From the NCBI GenBank assembly GCA_021204825.1, contig JAJPYR010000077.1:40354-104353 (forward strand): a stretch of 64,000 nt of DNA, written 5' to 3'. Numbering within the stretch: position 1 is the stretch's first letter; every line of letters starts with the position of its first letter. The notes beneath the pieces are model-generated. The model did not search any database and had not been told where the DNA came from. It saw only the letters and a list, made by a program, of their open reading frames with translations. The translations under genes were made by a program, and so were the position numbers. The DNA is from Clostridia bacterium. GTDB taxonomy: Bacteria > Bacillota > Clostridia > Christensenellales > Borkfalkiaceae. Shown here piece by piece: positions 35,704 through 45,105 of this stretch.

Positions 35704-36889
35704 ATGCTCTCTCTATTTCCACCCTGTATTTTTTCCCCGGGACGAGCTCCCCGGGCGCGTATATCTTTATGTAATTGCCGGTATATCCGGTCCAGTACTG
35801 CCCCTGCCTGTCTTCCGCAATGAAGTCCAGCGCCTTTCCTGCAAACGAGGAGACAAATCTCACTTCCGCAGCCCTGCCCTCCGCAAGAAGCTGCTGCAGG
35901 CGGGCGTTCTTCACCGCATGCGGCAGGTCCTTTAATCTGGCGGACACAGTGCCTGCACGCTGGGAGTATTCAAAGGCATGCACTCTTGCAAACCCTGCCT
36001 CCCGTATTATGCTCAGGCTCTCGGCGAAGTCTTCATCCGTCTCAGTGGGGAATCCTGCGATAATGTCTGTGGTTATGCTCCCCTCCGGGAAATACATGTA
36101 CACGAGCGCGCAGCGCTCCAGGTACTGCTCCCTGGTGTAATGGCGGTTCATGGCCTTCAGGACTGCCGTGCTCCCGCTCTGCAAAGAAAGATGGAACTGG
36201 GGGGCGAAGTCCTGTAGATGGGTGCAGGCCTGCAGGAAGTCCTCTGATATTATGCCGTTCTCCAGAGACCCTAAGCGGATGCGCGCGGGCACATCCTGCA
36301 GGGCGAGGATGAGGTCTGTAAGGGTCCGGCCTTCATGGCTGTATGCGGTCAGGTTGATGCCGTTTAAGACTATCTCCGGGCTGGTGCAGGCATCTGTCTC
36401 CCGCTTTATGTCCTCTATGCTCCTGGACCAGGTGCGGCCCCTTAGGTACGGAATACGGCAGTATGAGCAGAATGAGTTGCACCCGTCCTGGATCTTTATG
36501 AAAGCCCTTGTGCGTGTCTGCTTAGGGAAAAGCCCGCTGTAACAGGCCATGCCGAAGTCTTCCGCAATCCTTGCGAGGACCTTCTGCTCCTTGTCTTCCG
36601 TGCCGCAGACGTATGCAACGTTCCGCTCTTCAAAGGACGCAGGCGAGTTCTGCGAGGCGCATCCGCAAACGTACACCTTTGCATCCGGGTTGTAACGCCT
36701 GGCGCGGGCTACAAGCTGGCGGCTCTTTTTCTCCGCCTCCGCCGTTACGGCACAGGTGTTGAGGACATACACGTCCGCAGGCTCCAGGGAGTCTGAGACG
36801 TCCCATCCCGCAGCCTCCAGGCCGGCTAAGATGGAGCCGGACTCCGTCTCATTCACTTTGCACCCCAGGGTGAACACTACGGCCTTCAT
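35672..36889 (-). CDS. mtaB: tRNA (N6-threonylcarbamoyladenosine(37)-C2)-methylthiotransferase
   Basis: TLGCKVNETES; KIQDGCNSFCSYCRIPYLRG radical SAM cluster; TDIIAGFPTETDEDF. Confidence 0.9.
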   Translation of the reverse strand: MKAVVFTLGCKVNETESGSILAGLEAAGWDVSDSLEPADVYVLNTCAVTAEAEKKSRQLVARARRYNPDAKVYVCGCASQNSPASFEERNVAYVCGTEDKEQKVLARIAEDFGMACYSGLFPKQTRTRAFIKIQDGCNSFCSYCRIPYLRGRTWSRSIEDIKRETDACTSPEIVLNGINLTAYSHEGRTLTDLILALQDVPARIRLGSLENGIISEDFLQACTHLQDFAPQFHLSLQSGSTAVLKAMNRHYTREQYLERCALVYMYFPEGSITTDIIAGFPTETDEDFAESLSIIREAGFARVHAFEYSQRAGTVSARLKDLPHAVKNARLQQLLAEGRAAEVRFVSSFAGKALDFIAEDRQGQYWTGYTGNYIKIYAPGELVPGKKYRVEIERAYEDGAIARCI

Positions 36890-37614
36890 TTGAGCTCCCC
36901 CAGAATGTATGCAGCAACGGACAGCAGGGATATGGCAGCCGTCTCGGCGCGCAGGATGCGCTTGCCGAGCGTTACAGCGGAGAAGCCCGCCGCACGGGCC
37001 TGTGCAAGCTCTGCTTCGGAAAAGCCCCCTTCACTGCCCACAATCAAGGCGCAGGGACTGGTGACGGAGTCCAGGCCTTTGTCTGACTCCGTTACGAATT
37101 CGCAGGCGAATATCTTTGAATCATACCCGTCTGCGGATGCAAGGGCATCCTGCAAAGAGGGGTAATACTCCACTGGAACGGACTTTGCGCGGAGGCACTG
37201 CTTCGCAGCCTCGCGGACCACTTTGTTAAGGCGCTCCAGCTTGTTTGTGTTCATGTACGCGGAGCAGTACTCTGAGGAGAAGATGCCTATCCTTGAGGCT
37301 CCCAGCTCCACCGCCTTCTGCACAACAAGCTCCGTCTTGTCCCCTTTAAGCTCCCCGCAGAGAAGGTATATATCTGCTTTGGGCTCCTTGTCTGAGACGC
37401 ATGCGGAGATGATGTGGGCGCTTAGGGCACGCTTTTCCACCTTCGTGACTATTGCGGAGTACTCCTTGCCGGTGCCGTCCAGAAGGACTATCTCACTGCC
37501 CTCACGCAGGCGCTGCACCGTTACGGCATGGGAAAACTCCTCTCCTGTGAGAGTAACTTCCGTAATGTCCGGATATGCAATTGTGTCCAGGAAAAACCTG
37601 CAGCGTCCGCTCAT
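36886..37614 (-). CDS. rsmE: 16S rRNA (uracil1498-N3)-methyltransferase
   Basis: HAVTVQRLREG; ELVVQKAVELGASRIGIF; LIVGSEGGFSEAE; LGKRILRAETA. Confidence 0.9.
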   Translation of the reverse strand: MSGRCRFFLDTIAYPDITEVTLTGEEFSHAVTVQRLREGSEIVLLDGTGKEYSAIVTKVEKRALSAHIISACVSDKEPKADIYLLCGELKGDKTELVVQKAVELGASRIGIFSSEYCSAYMNTNKLERLNKVVREAAKQCLRAKSVPVEYYPSLQDALASADGYDSKIFACEFVTESDKGLDSVTSPCALIVGSEGGFSEAELAQARAAGFSAVTLGKRILRAETAAISLLSVAAYILGELK

Positions 37615-37677
37615 GTCTGTGCTCTCTCTGTATCTTTAAGTGATGTACGTGTGCTGTGTTCTGGCCTTTTTGGCGGA

Positions 37678-38628
37678 TTAGACGGACTTGAAGGCGAGGG
37701 CAATCCACTCCCCTTTCTGCCTGCGCTGTATAAGCTCCAGGCCCTGGGGAAGGAATGCATCCAGGACCATGTCCACACGGGGCTGTATGATGCCGGAAAG
37801 GATAAGCACGCCGCCCTTTTTGAGGCACTTGGGGATGGCGGCAGCAAGCCCGCAGAGAATCTCGGCGGTTATGTTGGCCACAACGAGGTCTCCGCAGGTC
37901 TCAAAGCCGTCTATAAGGTTTGTCTGGACTATGGTCACGTCTGAGCTAACTTTGTTAAGCTCTGCGTTGTGGGTGGCGCTGTCCACCGCCACTTTGTCTA
38001 TATCCGTGAGATATGCATGCTTTGCGCCGAGCTTTATGGCCGCAATGCCCAGGATGCCGCTTCCGCAGCCCACGTCTATGCACACCGTATTGGGCTGTAT
38101 GTAGTCCTGCATGAGCTCCAGGCACATGGATGTGGTCTCATGCTCACCTGTGCCGAATGCCATGTTGGAATCCAGAAGGACCACCTTCTCGCCGGGCTTC
38201 CTGTCATACCGGATCCATTCCGGAACCACTACCACGTCCGCGCCAATGTGTATGGGCCTGAAGTGCTCCTTCCAGATGGTGTGCCACTCATCCCCCTCCA
38301 CTTCACGGAGCGTTATCTCAAGGCTCCCGGGATACAGGTTGCCCTCGCAGGATGAACGCAACTCTTCCATGTCCGCACGTATCCGGGGCAGGACGGTGTC
38401 CGTCTCATCTATGGCTATGAAGGACTTAACAAGCACTTCCTTGTTCACGGCAGGGTCCGTGAGGGACTCATCCATGTAGTCCCAGTACATTACCTTGTTC
38501 TGCTGCAGGGCAATGACGTCTGCCACATCCGAGATGGCCACTCCGTATACGGTGTATCTCCAGAGGACATCCGCAACGAGCTCACTGCCCTCTGTGGTTG
38601 TATGTATGGTTACTTCTGTAAATTTCAT
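37678..38628 (-). CDS. prmA: Ribosomal protein L11 methyltransferase
   Basis: MAFGTGEHETTSMCLELM; IDVGCGSGILGIAAIKLGA; VVANITAEIL. Confidence 0.95.
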   Translation of the reverse strand: MKFTEVTIHTTTEGSELVADVLWRYTVYGVAISDVADVIALQQNKVMYWDYMDESLTDPAVNKEVLVKSFIAIDETDTVLPRIRADMEELRSSCEGNLYPGSLEITLREVEGDEWHTIWKEHFRPIHIGADVVVVPEWIRYDRKPGEKVVLLDSNMAFGTGEHETTSMCLELMQDYIQPNTVCIDVGCGSGILGIAAIKLGAKHAYLTDIDKVAVDSATHNAELNKVSSDVTIVQTNLIDGFETCGDLVVANITAEILCGLAAAIPKCLKKGGVLILSGIIQPRVDMVLDAFLPQGLELIQRRQKGEWIALAFKSV

Positions 38629-38804
38629 ATCTTTATACTGTGCCTGCTCACTCTCTCATATGAGCCTCCGGGACTCTGTGCAGGGCGCTGTTTGGAGCAA
38701 TTAAGATGGCTTTAAGGCGCTGTATGTGGCTTCAAACGGCCCTTATATGGGCCTGCAGACCGGCTGCCGGCTTGATGGCTGTTTGATGCAGGCTTGCTGC
38801 AGGA

Positions 38805-40217
38805 TTACTGCAGGAGGCTGCGGATAATGGCCTCTGCCTTGCGGATGTCCGCCTTGCCCTGGGTGGCGCGCTTTACGTAGCCGAACATGGCCGAGATGGC
38901 TTTCTCTTTGCCGGCCTTGAAATCTGTTACGGCCTTGGGACTGGCCGCTATGGCCTCCTCGCAGATTCTGCGAAGGTCATCCTCGCCCATTCCGGCGAGC
39001 TCTTCCATGGAGATGTAATCCTCAACGGCACCGCCGTTTTCGAGGAGCTTGCCGAGGGTTATCTGCGCCATGGTGGTATTGATCTTGCCCTCATCCGTAA
39101 GGCGTATGAGCTTTGCGAACTCCTCTGCGGAGACGGCTATCTGGAACTTCTCCTTCTCATCCTCTGTGGCTATAGAGGCATAGATGTTGCCGACTATCAT
39201 GTTGGCTGCGCGGCGGGCAGAGGCGCCTAGGGATACGGCCTTTTCAAAGTAGTCCGCAACGGCCTTGTACTTTACTATAAGCCTTGCGTTTGCCTCCGGG
39301 ATGCCAAGCTCAGCGGTGTAGCGGCGAAGCTTCTCCAAGGGAAGCTCCGGCAAAGAGGCCTTTACGGACTCTATGTAGCTTTCCGGGATGTTGACCGTGA
39401 GGATGTCCGGCTCAGGGAAGTAGCGGTAATCCTGCGCGTCTTCCTTGGTGCGCATGGGATAGGTCTCGCCGGTGTGCTCATCATAGCGCAGGGTCGCCTG
39501 CTCTATCTTGCCGCCGGAGGAATAGACTTCCTTCTGGCGCTCAAACTCGTATGCTATGGCCTTCTCCATGAAGTTCACGGAGTTCATGTTCTTGATTTCC
39601 GTGCGGGTTGTGAATGCTGTTGTGCCTGCCTCGCGTACGGAGATGTTGATGTCACAGCGCATGGACCCTTCCTGCATCCTGCAGTCCGAAACCCCTACGT
39701 AGCGCATTATCTGCTGCAGGCGCTCCACGTACTCGCGGGCCTCTTCCGGGGAAGAAACATCCGGCTCCGCCACTATCTCTATAAGGGGCACTCCGCCGCG
39801 GTTGTAGTCCACGAAGGTGTATCCGCGCTCGTGAACGAGCTTGCCGGCATCCTCTTCCACGTGGATGCGCTTTATGCGTATGCGTTTCCCGCTCTCCAGC
39901 TCTACATACCCGTTGTAGCAGAGGGGCTTGTCAAACTGCGATATCTGGTATGCCTTGGGAAGGTCCGGATAGCAGTAATTCTTGCGGTCCAGATGGGTTA
40001 CAGTGTTTATGGAGCAGTGCGTAGCCAGCCCTGCGCGGATGCCGTACTCTATGACCCTCTTGTTGAGAACGGGCAGCGTGCCCGGCTGTCCCGTGCATAT
40101 GGGGCAGCAATGGGTGTTGGGAGCCCCGCCGAAGGCCGTGGTGCATCCGCAGAAGATTTTGGTCTTTGTGGCCAGCTCCACATGCGTTTCCAGTCCAACT
40201 ACCAACTCGTATTTCAT
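38805..40217 (-). CDS. gatB: Asp-tRNA(Asn)/Glu-tRNA(Gln) amidotransferase subunit B
   Basis: VVGLETHVELATKTKIFCGC; HVEEDAGKLVHE. Confidence 0.95.
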   Translation of the reverse strand: MKYELVVGLETHVELATKTKIFCGCTTAFGGAPNTHCCPICTGQPGTLPVLNKRVIEYGIRAGLATHCSINTVTHLDRKNYCYPDLPKAYQISQFDKPLCYNGYVELESGKRIRIKRIHVEEDAGKLVHERGYTFVDYNRGGVPLIEIVAEPDVSSPEEAREYVERLQQIMRYVGVSDCRMQEGSMRCDINISVREAGTTAFTTRTEIKNMNSVNFMEKAIAYEFERQKEVYSSGGKIEQATLRYDEHTGETYPMRTKEDAQDYRYFPEPDILTVNIPESYIESVKASLPELPLEKLRRYTAELGIPEANARLIVKYKAVADYFEKAVSLGASARRAANMIVGNIYASIATEDEKEKFQIAVSAEEFAKLIRLTDEGKINTTMAQITLGKLLENGGAVEDYISMEELAGMGEDDLRRICEEAIAASPKAVTDFKAGKEKAISAMFGYVKRATQGKADIRKAEAIIRSLLQ

Positions 40218-41662
40218 AACCGGACACCCCCTTCCACGTCTTCCACATCAAAGAATGCGTCGCGCTCCGCAATGTATGCCGTCTGGAGCACTTTTGCGTC
40301 ACAGAACCTGTTGCCTATTATCTGCAGCCCTGCAGGCATGCCGTTTATCTTCCCTGCGGGGATGGATATGCCCGGAAGGCCTGCGATGTTCACGGGAACC
40401 GTGCACACGTCCGAAAGGTATGTCTCTATTGCGTTCCCGCCGGAATACCCTTCCTGGAAGGCCGTGACAGGCACCGTGGGGGCGAAAAGGACATCGCACT
40501 TTTCAAAGACGCCGTTCATCTCGGCCTGGATCCTTTCGCGCAGCAGGCAGGCCTTCTTGTAATAGGCGTCCATATATCCGCTGGAGAGCACATACGTGCC
40601 CAGCATTATGCGCTTCTGGACCTCGCGCCCGAAGCCCTCCGTGCGGGTCTTTATGACCATGTCATCCACAGAGGAATAGTTTGCCGCGCGGAAGCCGTAA
40701 CGGATGCCGTCATAACGGCCCAGGTTGGATGAGGCCTCTGCGCAGGCTATTATGTAGTACACGGGCAGTGCGGCCTTTAAGGAAGGCACGGACAGCTCTA
40801 TTATCTCCGCCCCCGCCTCCTGGTACTTCCGTGCAGCCCCGTATATCACGGCCGTCATCTCAGGTGAGAGGCCTTCAAAGAACTCTTTTGCAATGCCTAT
40901 GCGAAGGCCCTTTGCGCCGGACTCAAGGGAAGTGGGCTCCATGGAGACGTCTGTGGATGTCATGTCCATGGGGTCTATGCCCTTTATGGCGTCATATACG
41001 AGGGCCGCATCCGAGACGGATGTGGTAAGCGGGCCTATCTGGTCCAGTGAGGAGCCGTATGCAATGAGCCCGTAACGGGACACGGCGCCGTACGTGGGTT
41101 TGAAGCCAACCACCCCGCAGAATGAGGACGGCTGGCGTATGGAGCCGCCGGTGTCGGAGCCAATGGCATACCCTGCTATGTGCGCGCATACTGCGGCAGC
41201 TCCGCCGCCGGATGAGCCGCCGGTAACCTTTGTAAGGTCTCTGGGATTCTTTGGTCTGCCGTATACGGAAGTCTCGGACGTGGAGCCCATGGCAAACTCA
41301 TCCATGTTGGTCTTGCCAAGAAGGACTGCGCCATGGGCCTTGAGCTTTGTCCAGACTGTGGCGTCATATATGGGCCTGTACCCGCGCAGGATTTTGGAGC
41401 AGCATGTGGTCTCCATGCCATCTGTGGCTATGTTGTCCTTCAAGGTCATGGGAATGCCGCACAAAGGAGACGTGCAGCCCTCTTTGAGGAGCTTGTCCGC
41501 GGCCCTTGCATTGGCTATGGCCTCGTCATATGTCTTGTGGACGTATGCGTTCAGGGTTCCGTTCTGTTTCTCAATTTCCGCAATGTAAAGCCTGGTGAGC
41601 TCCACAGAGGAGATTATCCCGGAATGAAGGAGTGCGGAGAGACGGGAGATTGTGCTTGTCAT
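40214..41662 (-). CDS. gatA: Asp-tRNA(Asn)/Glu-tRNA(Gln) amidotransferase subunit A
   Basis: Amidase signature TGGSSGGGAAAVCAHIAGYAIGSDTGGSIRQP. Confidence 0.95.
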   Translation of the reverse strand: MTSTISRLSALLHSGIISSVELTRLYIAEIEKQNGTLNAYVHKTYDEAIANARAADKLLKEGCTSPLCGIPMTLKDNIATDGMETTCCSKILRGYRPIYDATVWTKLKAHGAVLLGKTNMDEFAMGSTSETSVYGRPKNPRDLTKVTGGSSGGGAAAVCAHIAGYAIGSDTGGSIRQPSSFCGVVGFKPTYGAVSRYGLIAYGSSLDQIGPLTTSVSDAALVYDAIKGIDPMDMTSTDVSMEPTSLESGAKGLRIGIAKEFFEGLSPEMTAVIYGAARKYQEAGAEIIELSVPSLKAALPVYYIIACAEASSNLGRYDGIRYGFRAANYSSVDDMVIKTRTEGFGREVQKRIMLGTYVLSSGYMDAYYKKACLLRERIQAEMNGVFEKCDVLFAPTVPVTAFQEGYSGGNAIETYLSDVCTVPVNIAGLPGISIPAGKINGMPAGLQIIGNRFCDAKVLQTAYIAERDAFFDVEDVEGGVRL

Positions 41663-41949
41663 TTTACAACCCTCCGTACGGGGAAGTACCCGTTCTCGCT
41701 CTCAACGTTGGAAGTTATCTTCTCATTGTCCAGGCTGGGGCGCACTTCGTCTTCACGAAGGTCCATGATGTCCTCGGCACGGCCGCCCACTTCATTGATG
41801 GTGTCATTGTCTCCGGAGATTTCGCAGTTTATGGTGTCTGCGAACGCGATTATCTCTGCGAACTCGCCCTCAAAGGCCTCGCACCGGGCATCGTCAAAGT
41901 CCAGCTTGGCGAGTTTCGCAAGGGTCTTTATTTCCTCACGTGTTACCAT
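41659..41949 (-). CDS. gatC: Asp-tRNA(Asn)/Glu-tRNA(Gln) amidotransferase subunit C
   Basis: MVTREEIKTLAKLAKLDF...LREDEVRPSL; between aspS and gatA. Start MVTREEIK. Confidence 0.9.
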   Translation of the reverse strand: MVTREEIKTLAKLAKLDFDDARCEAFEGEFAEIIAFADTINCEISGDNDTINEVGGRAEDIMDLREDEVRPSLDNEKITSNVESENGYFPVRRVVK

Positions 41950-42107
41950 CCTATTGCCTCCTGCTAATGTATGCGCACAGCTCCTTTCAGGGCCTGTGCG
42001 GGGCATGTTCCCGCTCCCGTACAGGCGCCGGAACATGGTTGAATTCAATATACTGCCCGCTTAACGCAATATGGCGGGCTTCCTGCCGCGGCATTGCCGC
42101 CGGCGGA

Positions 42108-43847
42108 TCACTGGCGCACCTTGATGTGCACTTCGCGAAGCTGCAGCTCCGTGACCTCGTTGGGAGCGCCGCACATGAGGTCCTGCGCGGATGCGCTCAT
42201 GGGGAAGGCTATGACCTCACGGATGTTCTCTTCACCGCGGAGCAGCATGAGCATGCGGTCTATGCCGGGCGCCATGCCGGCGTGCGGGGGAGCGCCGAAC
42301 TTGAAGGCCGTGTACAGAGCCCCGAACTTCTCCTCCAGGGTCTTTTCATCATATCCGGCTATCTCAAAGGCCTTCTTCATGATGTCCAGGTCATGGTTGC
42401 GGACAGCTCCGGATGAGAGCTCCACTCCGTTGCACACTATGTCATACTGGTATGCAAGAACCTTGTACACGTCTCCCTGCAGGGCTTCAAGGCCGCCCTG
42501 GGGCATGGAGAAGGGATTGTGCGTGAAGGCAGGCTTGCCGTTCTCATCCTCTTCATACATGGGGAAGTCATCCACGAAGCAGAAGCGGAAGGCGTTCTGC
42601 TCCAGAAGGTTGAGGCGCTTGCCAAGCTCCTGGCGGATTATGCCGGCCAGGCGGGGTGCTTCCACTTCGTTGTCTGCTATGAAGAAGATGGTGTCTCCTG
42701 CCTCAAGGGAAGCTATGGAGCGCAGCGTCTCCTTGTACTCTGCGGGGATGAACTTGTCTATAGGCCCCTTGTATGAGCCGTCCGGAAGGACCTCGAGGTA
42801 CCCAAGGCCGCCAAGGCCCTGTGATGTGGCGAACTGCAGCATGCGCTCATGGAAGCTCTTGCTCATGTCCGCATGGACCTTTATGGCACGGACCGTCTTG
42901 CCAATGAACGGCTTGAAGGTGCAGTGCAGGAAGAACTCTGAAAGATCTATGATCCTCAGGGGATTGCGGAGGTCCGGCTTGTCCGTGCCGAACTCCAGCA
43001 TTGCCTGCTCATATGAATATACAGGGAAGGGGATCTCCGTCACCTTGTACCCTGCAGGAGCGAACTTTTTGAAGGTGGCCTCAAGGACTTTCTCCCCCAC
43101 GGCAAAGACGTCTTCCTGTGTGGCGAAGGCCATCTCAAAATCCAGCTGGTAGAACTCTCCGGGAGAGCGGTCCGCCCTGGCGTCCTCATCTCTGAAGCAG
43201 GGCGCTATCTGGTAGTACTTGTCTATGCCGGACACCATAAGCAGCTGCTTGTACTGCTGCGGAGCCTGCGGCAGGGCGTAGAACTTGCCCTTGTACCTTC
43301 TGGAAGGCACTATGTAGTCCCTTGCGCCCTCCGGGGATGATGCGCAGAGGATGGGCGTCTGGACTTCCAAAAAGCCCATCTCCTCCATCTGGCTTCTAAG
43401 GAACTTTATCATCTCGGCCCGGAGCACGATATTATCCTTTACCTTCCTGTTTCTGAGGTCAAGGAACCTGTACTTGAGCCTGAGGTCCTCACGGATCTCC
43501 TTGGATGTCACTATCTCAAAGGGCAGGGTCTCACGAACCTTTCCCAGCATGTCCACGGACTTGCAGTCCAGCTCCACTGTGCCGGAGGGGATCTTGGGGT
43601 TGTATGTCTCTTCATCCCTGTGCTCTATAAGCCCCTCAACGGACACGCAGTCCTCGCGGTTGATGCCCTTCAAAAGCGACACGTCCCTCATGACAACCTG
43701 CACTACGCCGTAGAAGTCCCTGAGGTCTATGAATGAGATGCCGCCGTGGTCCCTTATGTTCTCAACCCAGCCTGCAAGCCTCACTGTCTCCCCTACACAC
43801 TGCTCTCCGATCTCTCCGCACGTCTTCGTGCGATACATTTCTGCCAT
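42108..43847 (-). CDS. aspS: Aspartate--tRNA ligase (bacterial type)
   Basis: GWVENIRDHGGISFIDLRD; FYALPQAPQQYKQLLMVSG; FRDEDARADR; PHAGMAPGIDRMLMLL. ATG at 43847 with AAAGGAGA 8 nt upstream. Confidence 0.95.
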   Translation of the reverse strand: MAEMYRTKTCGEIGEQCVGETVRLAGWVENIRDHGGISFIDLRDFYGVVQVVMRDVSLLKGINREDCVSVEGLIEHRDEETYNPKIPSGTVELDCKSVDMLGKVRETLPFEIVTSKEIREDLRLKYRFLDLRNRKVKDNIVLRAEMIKFLRSQMEEMGFLEVQTPILCASSPEGARDYIVPSRRYKGKFYALPQAPQQYKQLLMVSGIDKYYQIAPCFRDEDARADRSPGEFYQLDFEMAFATQEDVFAVGEKVLEATFKKFAPAGYKVTEIPFPVYSYEQAMLEFGTDKPDLRNPLRIIDLSEFFLHCTFKPFIGKTVRAIKVHADMSKSFHERMLQFATSQGLGGLGYLEVLPDGSYKGPIDKFIPAEYKETLRSIASLEAGDTIFFIADNEVEAPRLAGIIRQELGKRLNLLEQNAFRFCFVDDFPMYEEDENGKPAFTHNPFSMPQGGLEALQGDVYKVLAYQYDIVCNGVELSSGAVRNHDLDIMKKAFEIAGYDEKTLEEKFGALYTAFKFGAPPHAGMAPGIDRMLMLLRGEENIREVIAFPMSASAQDLMCGAPNEVTELQLREVHIKVRQ

Positions 43848-43908
43848 TCCAAGTCTCCTTTCCGCCGCAAAATGCGGCACTTATGCTGCATCCAAGATGT
43901 CTGCGGTA

Positions 43909-44180
43909 TAAAAAAACGCCCGTTCCGATACTCTCTATCGGGACGAACGATGTTCGCGGTGCCACCCAATTTCCGCCTTCCGGCGGCTCTCTGCGGAGTT
44001 CACAAAACTCCTGTCCCGTAACGTGGAACTTACGGCTCACCCTACTCATTGCTTTTCAGGCTGCAGCTCAGGAGTGTTATTCACGCAGATTCATTCTGCA
44101 GGGATTTCACCGGCCCCTGCTCTCTGTGAGCGATAAGGTGCGCTACTTCTCTCCGTCTCAGCTTTTATATCTTCTGTTGT
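43909..44180 (-). promoter_or_regulatory. T-box leader of the aspS-gatCAB operon (candidate specifier AAC, tRNA-Asn)
   Basis: Minus strand GGGTGGCACCGCGAAC (43952-43967) then terminator GTTCGTCCCGATAGAGAGTATCGGAACGGGCGTTTTTT; GTGAATAACACTCC candidate specifier loop (AAC at 44076-44078). Confidence 0.8.
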
Positions 44181-44186
44181 GCCTAA

Positions 44187-44216
44187 ACTATATCACACCG
44201 CCACCCCGTGTGTCAA
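44187..44216 (-). promoter_or_regulatory. Promoter of the aspS-gatCAB T-box transcript
   Basis: Minus strand TTGACA-N18-TATAGT; the -35 lies in inverted repeat TGTCAAA-CGA-TTTGACA (44211-44227). Confidence 0.65.
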
Positions 44217-44260
44217 ACGATTTGACATAAGCGATGCTTACACCATCCATAAGCTCAGGC

Positions 44261-44890
44261 TTATGGTTTATCCTCATATGCAACATCCGCTGCGGCAGCA
44301 GCTTCTTTCTCCTGTTTCTCACGAAGCTCACGCAGAAACTTGACGCCTTTCGCTATTTCCTCCCTGTAAGCAGCTTCCTGTTCCGGGGTGAGCGGTTCTC
44401 TCTTGGGCAGCGGAACAAAATTCCGGAAACCCGGAGCATAGTTGACTTGCTCATTCACATCCTCGCCGGTAATTCCTTTGGCTTCCCTGATACGCTCTAC
44501 AGCTTCCGCCGCAGGCAATGTATGATACTTGGGATACATTGCCCTGAGTGCGTTTGCAGGCAGGAACTTGTACAGTCTTTTGCTGGACACATTGTATTTG
44601 ATGCACCAGTACCTATATATGTATCCAATCCAGTACAGCTCGTCTTGGGTGTATTTCGTTTTGCCGTATTCGCTGTGCCCGAACTGCTTCTCAATCTCAG
44701 TGAACGGATCTGTGGGCGTGCTGCACATCCGAAGAAAGTATCCGGAATCCAGATACTTGATGAAATCCGAGTTCATCAGTCTTCTTATGACCATTGGAGA
44801 ACAGCATTCGGCATACCTAAAGGAGTCACGGAACATATCCCCCTGTATCCTGCACAGTATCCATTCCTTTTCATTCAGCCCTTCTTCCAT
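44261..44890 (-). CDS. Hypothetical protein (clostridial small-protein family, RIQGDMF...YWIGYIYRYWC)
   Basis: ILCRIQGDMFRDSFRYAECCSPMVIRRLMNSDFIKYLDSGYF...DELYWIGYIYRYWCIKYNVSSKRLYKFLP; start at MEEGLNEKEW. Resembles clostridial small proteins recalled near toxin-antitoxin-like cassettes, not verified. Confidence 0.7.
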   Translation of the reverse strand: MEEGLNEKEWILCRIQGDMFRDSFRYAECCSPMVIRRLMNSDFIKYLDSGYFLRMCSTPTDPFTEIEKQFGHSEYGKTKYTQDELYWIGYIYRYWCIKYNVSSKRLYKFLPANALRAMYPKYHTLPAAEAVERIREAKGITGEDVNEQVNYAPGFRNFVPLPKREPLTPEQEAAYREEIAKGVKFLRELREKQEKEAAAAADVAYEDKP

Positions 44891-45045
44891 ATCCACAATG
44901 CGGCACTCCCTTAATCTTTGCCGCCATTGTAGCATCATGGTTTAAGAAAATCTGCGTTTGGAAGTTATTTGTAAAAACCCGTACAGACGGTCCTGCGGAA
45001 TGCAGGTGAGCCGTCTTCTCTCCGGCTCTGTTTGCAGCATCTGTG

Positions 45046-45090
45046 AAACTTGTATGCTGCATTTGCAACATACAAGTTTTGGACAAGTTT
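45046..45090. promoter_or_regulatory. Palindrome plus direct repeat of AAACTTGT/ACAAGTTT upstream of the 44261-44890 gene
   Basis: AAACTTGTATG-CTGCATTTGCAA-CATACAAGTTT, then ACAAGTTT at 45083-45090. Confidence 0.6.
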
Positions 45091-45105
45091 GTGCGCGGGC
45101 GCAGG

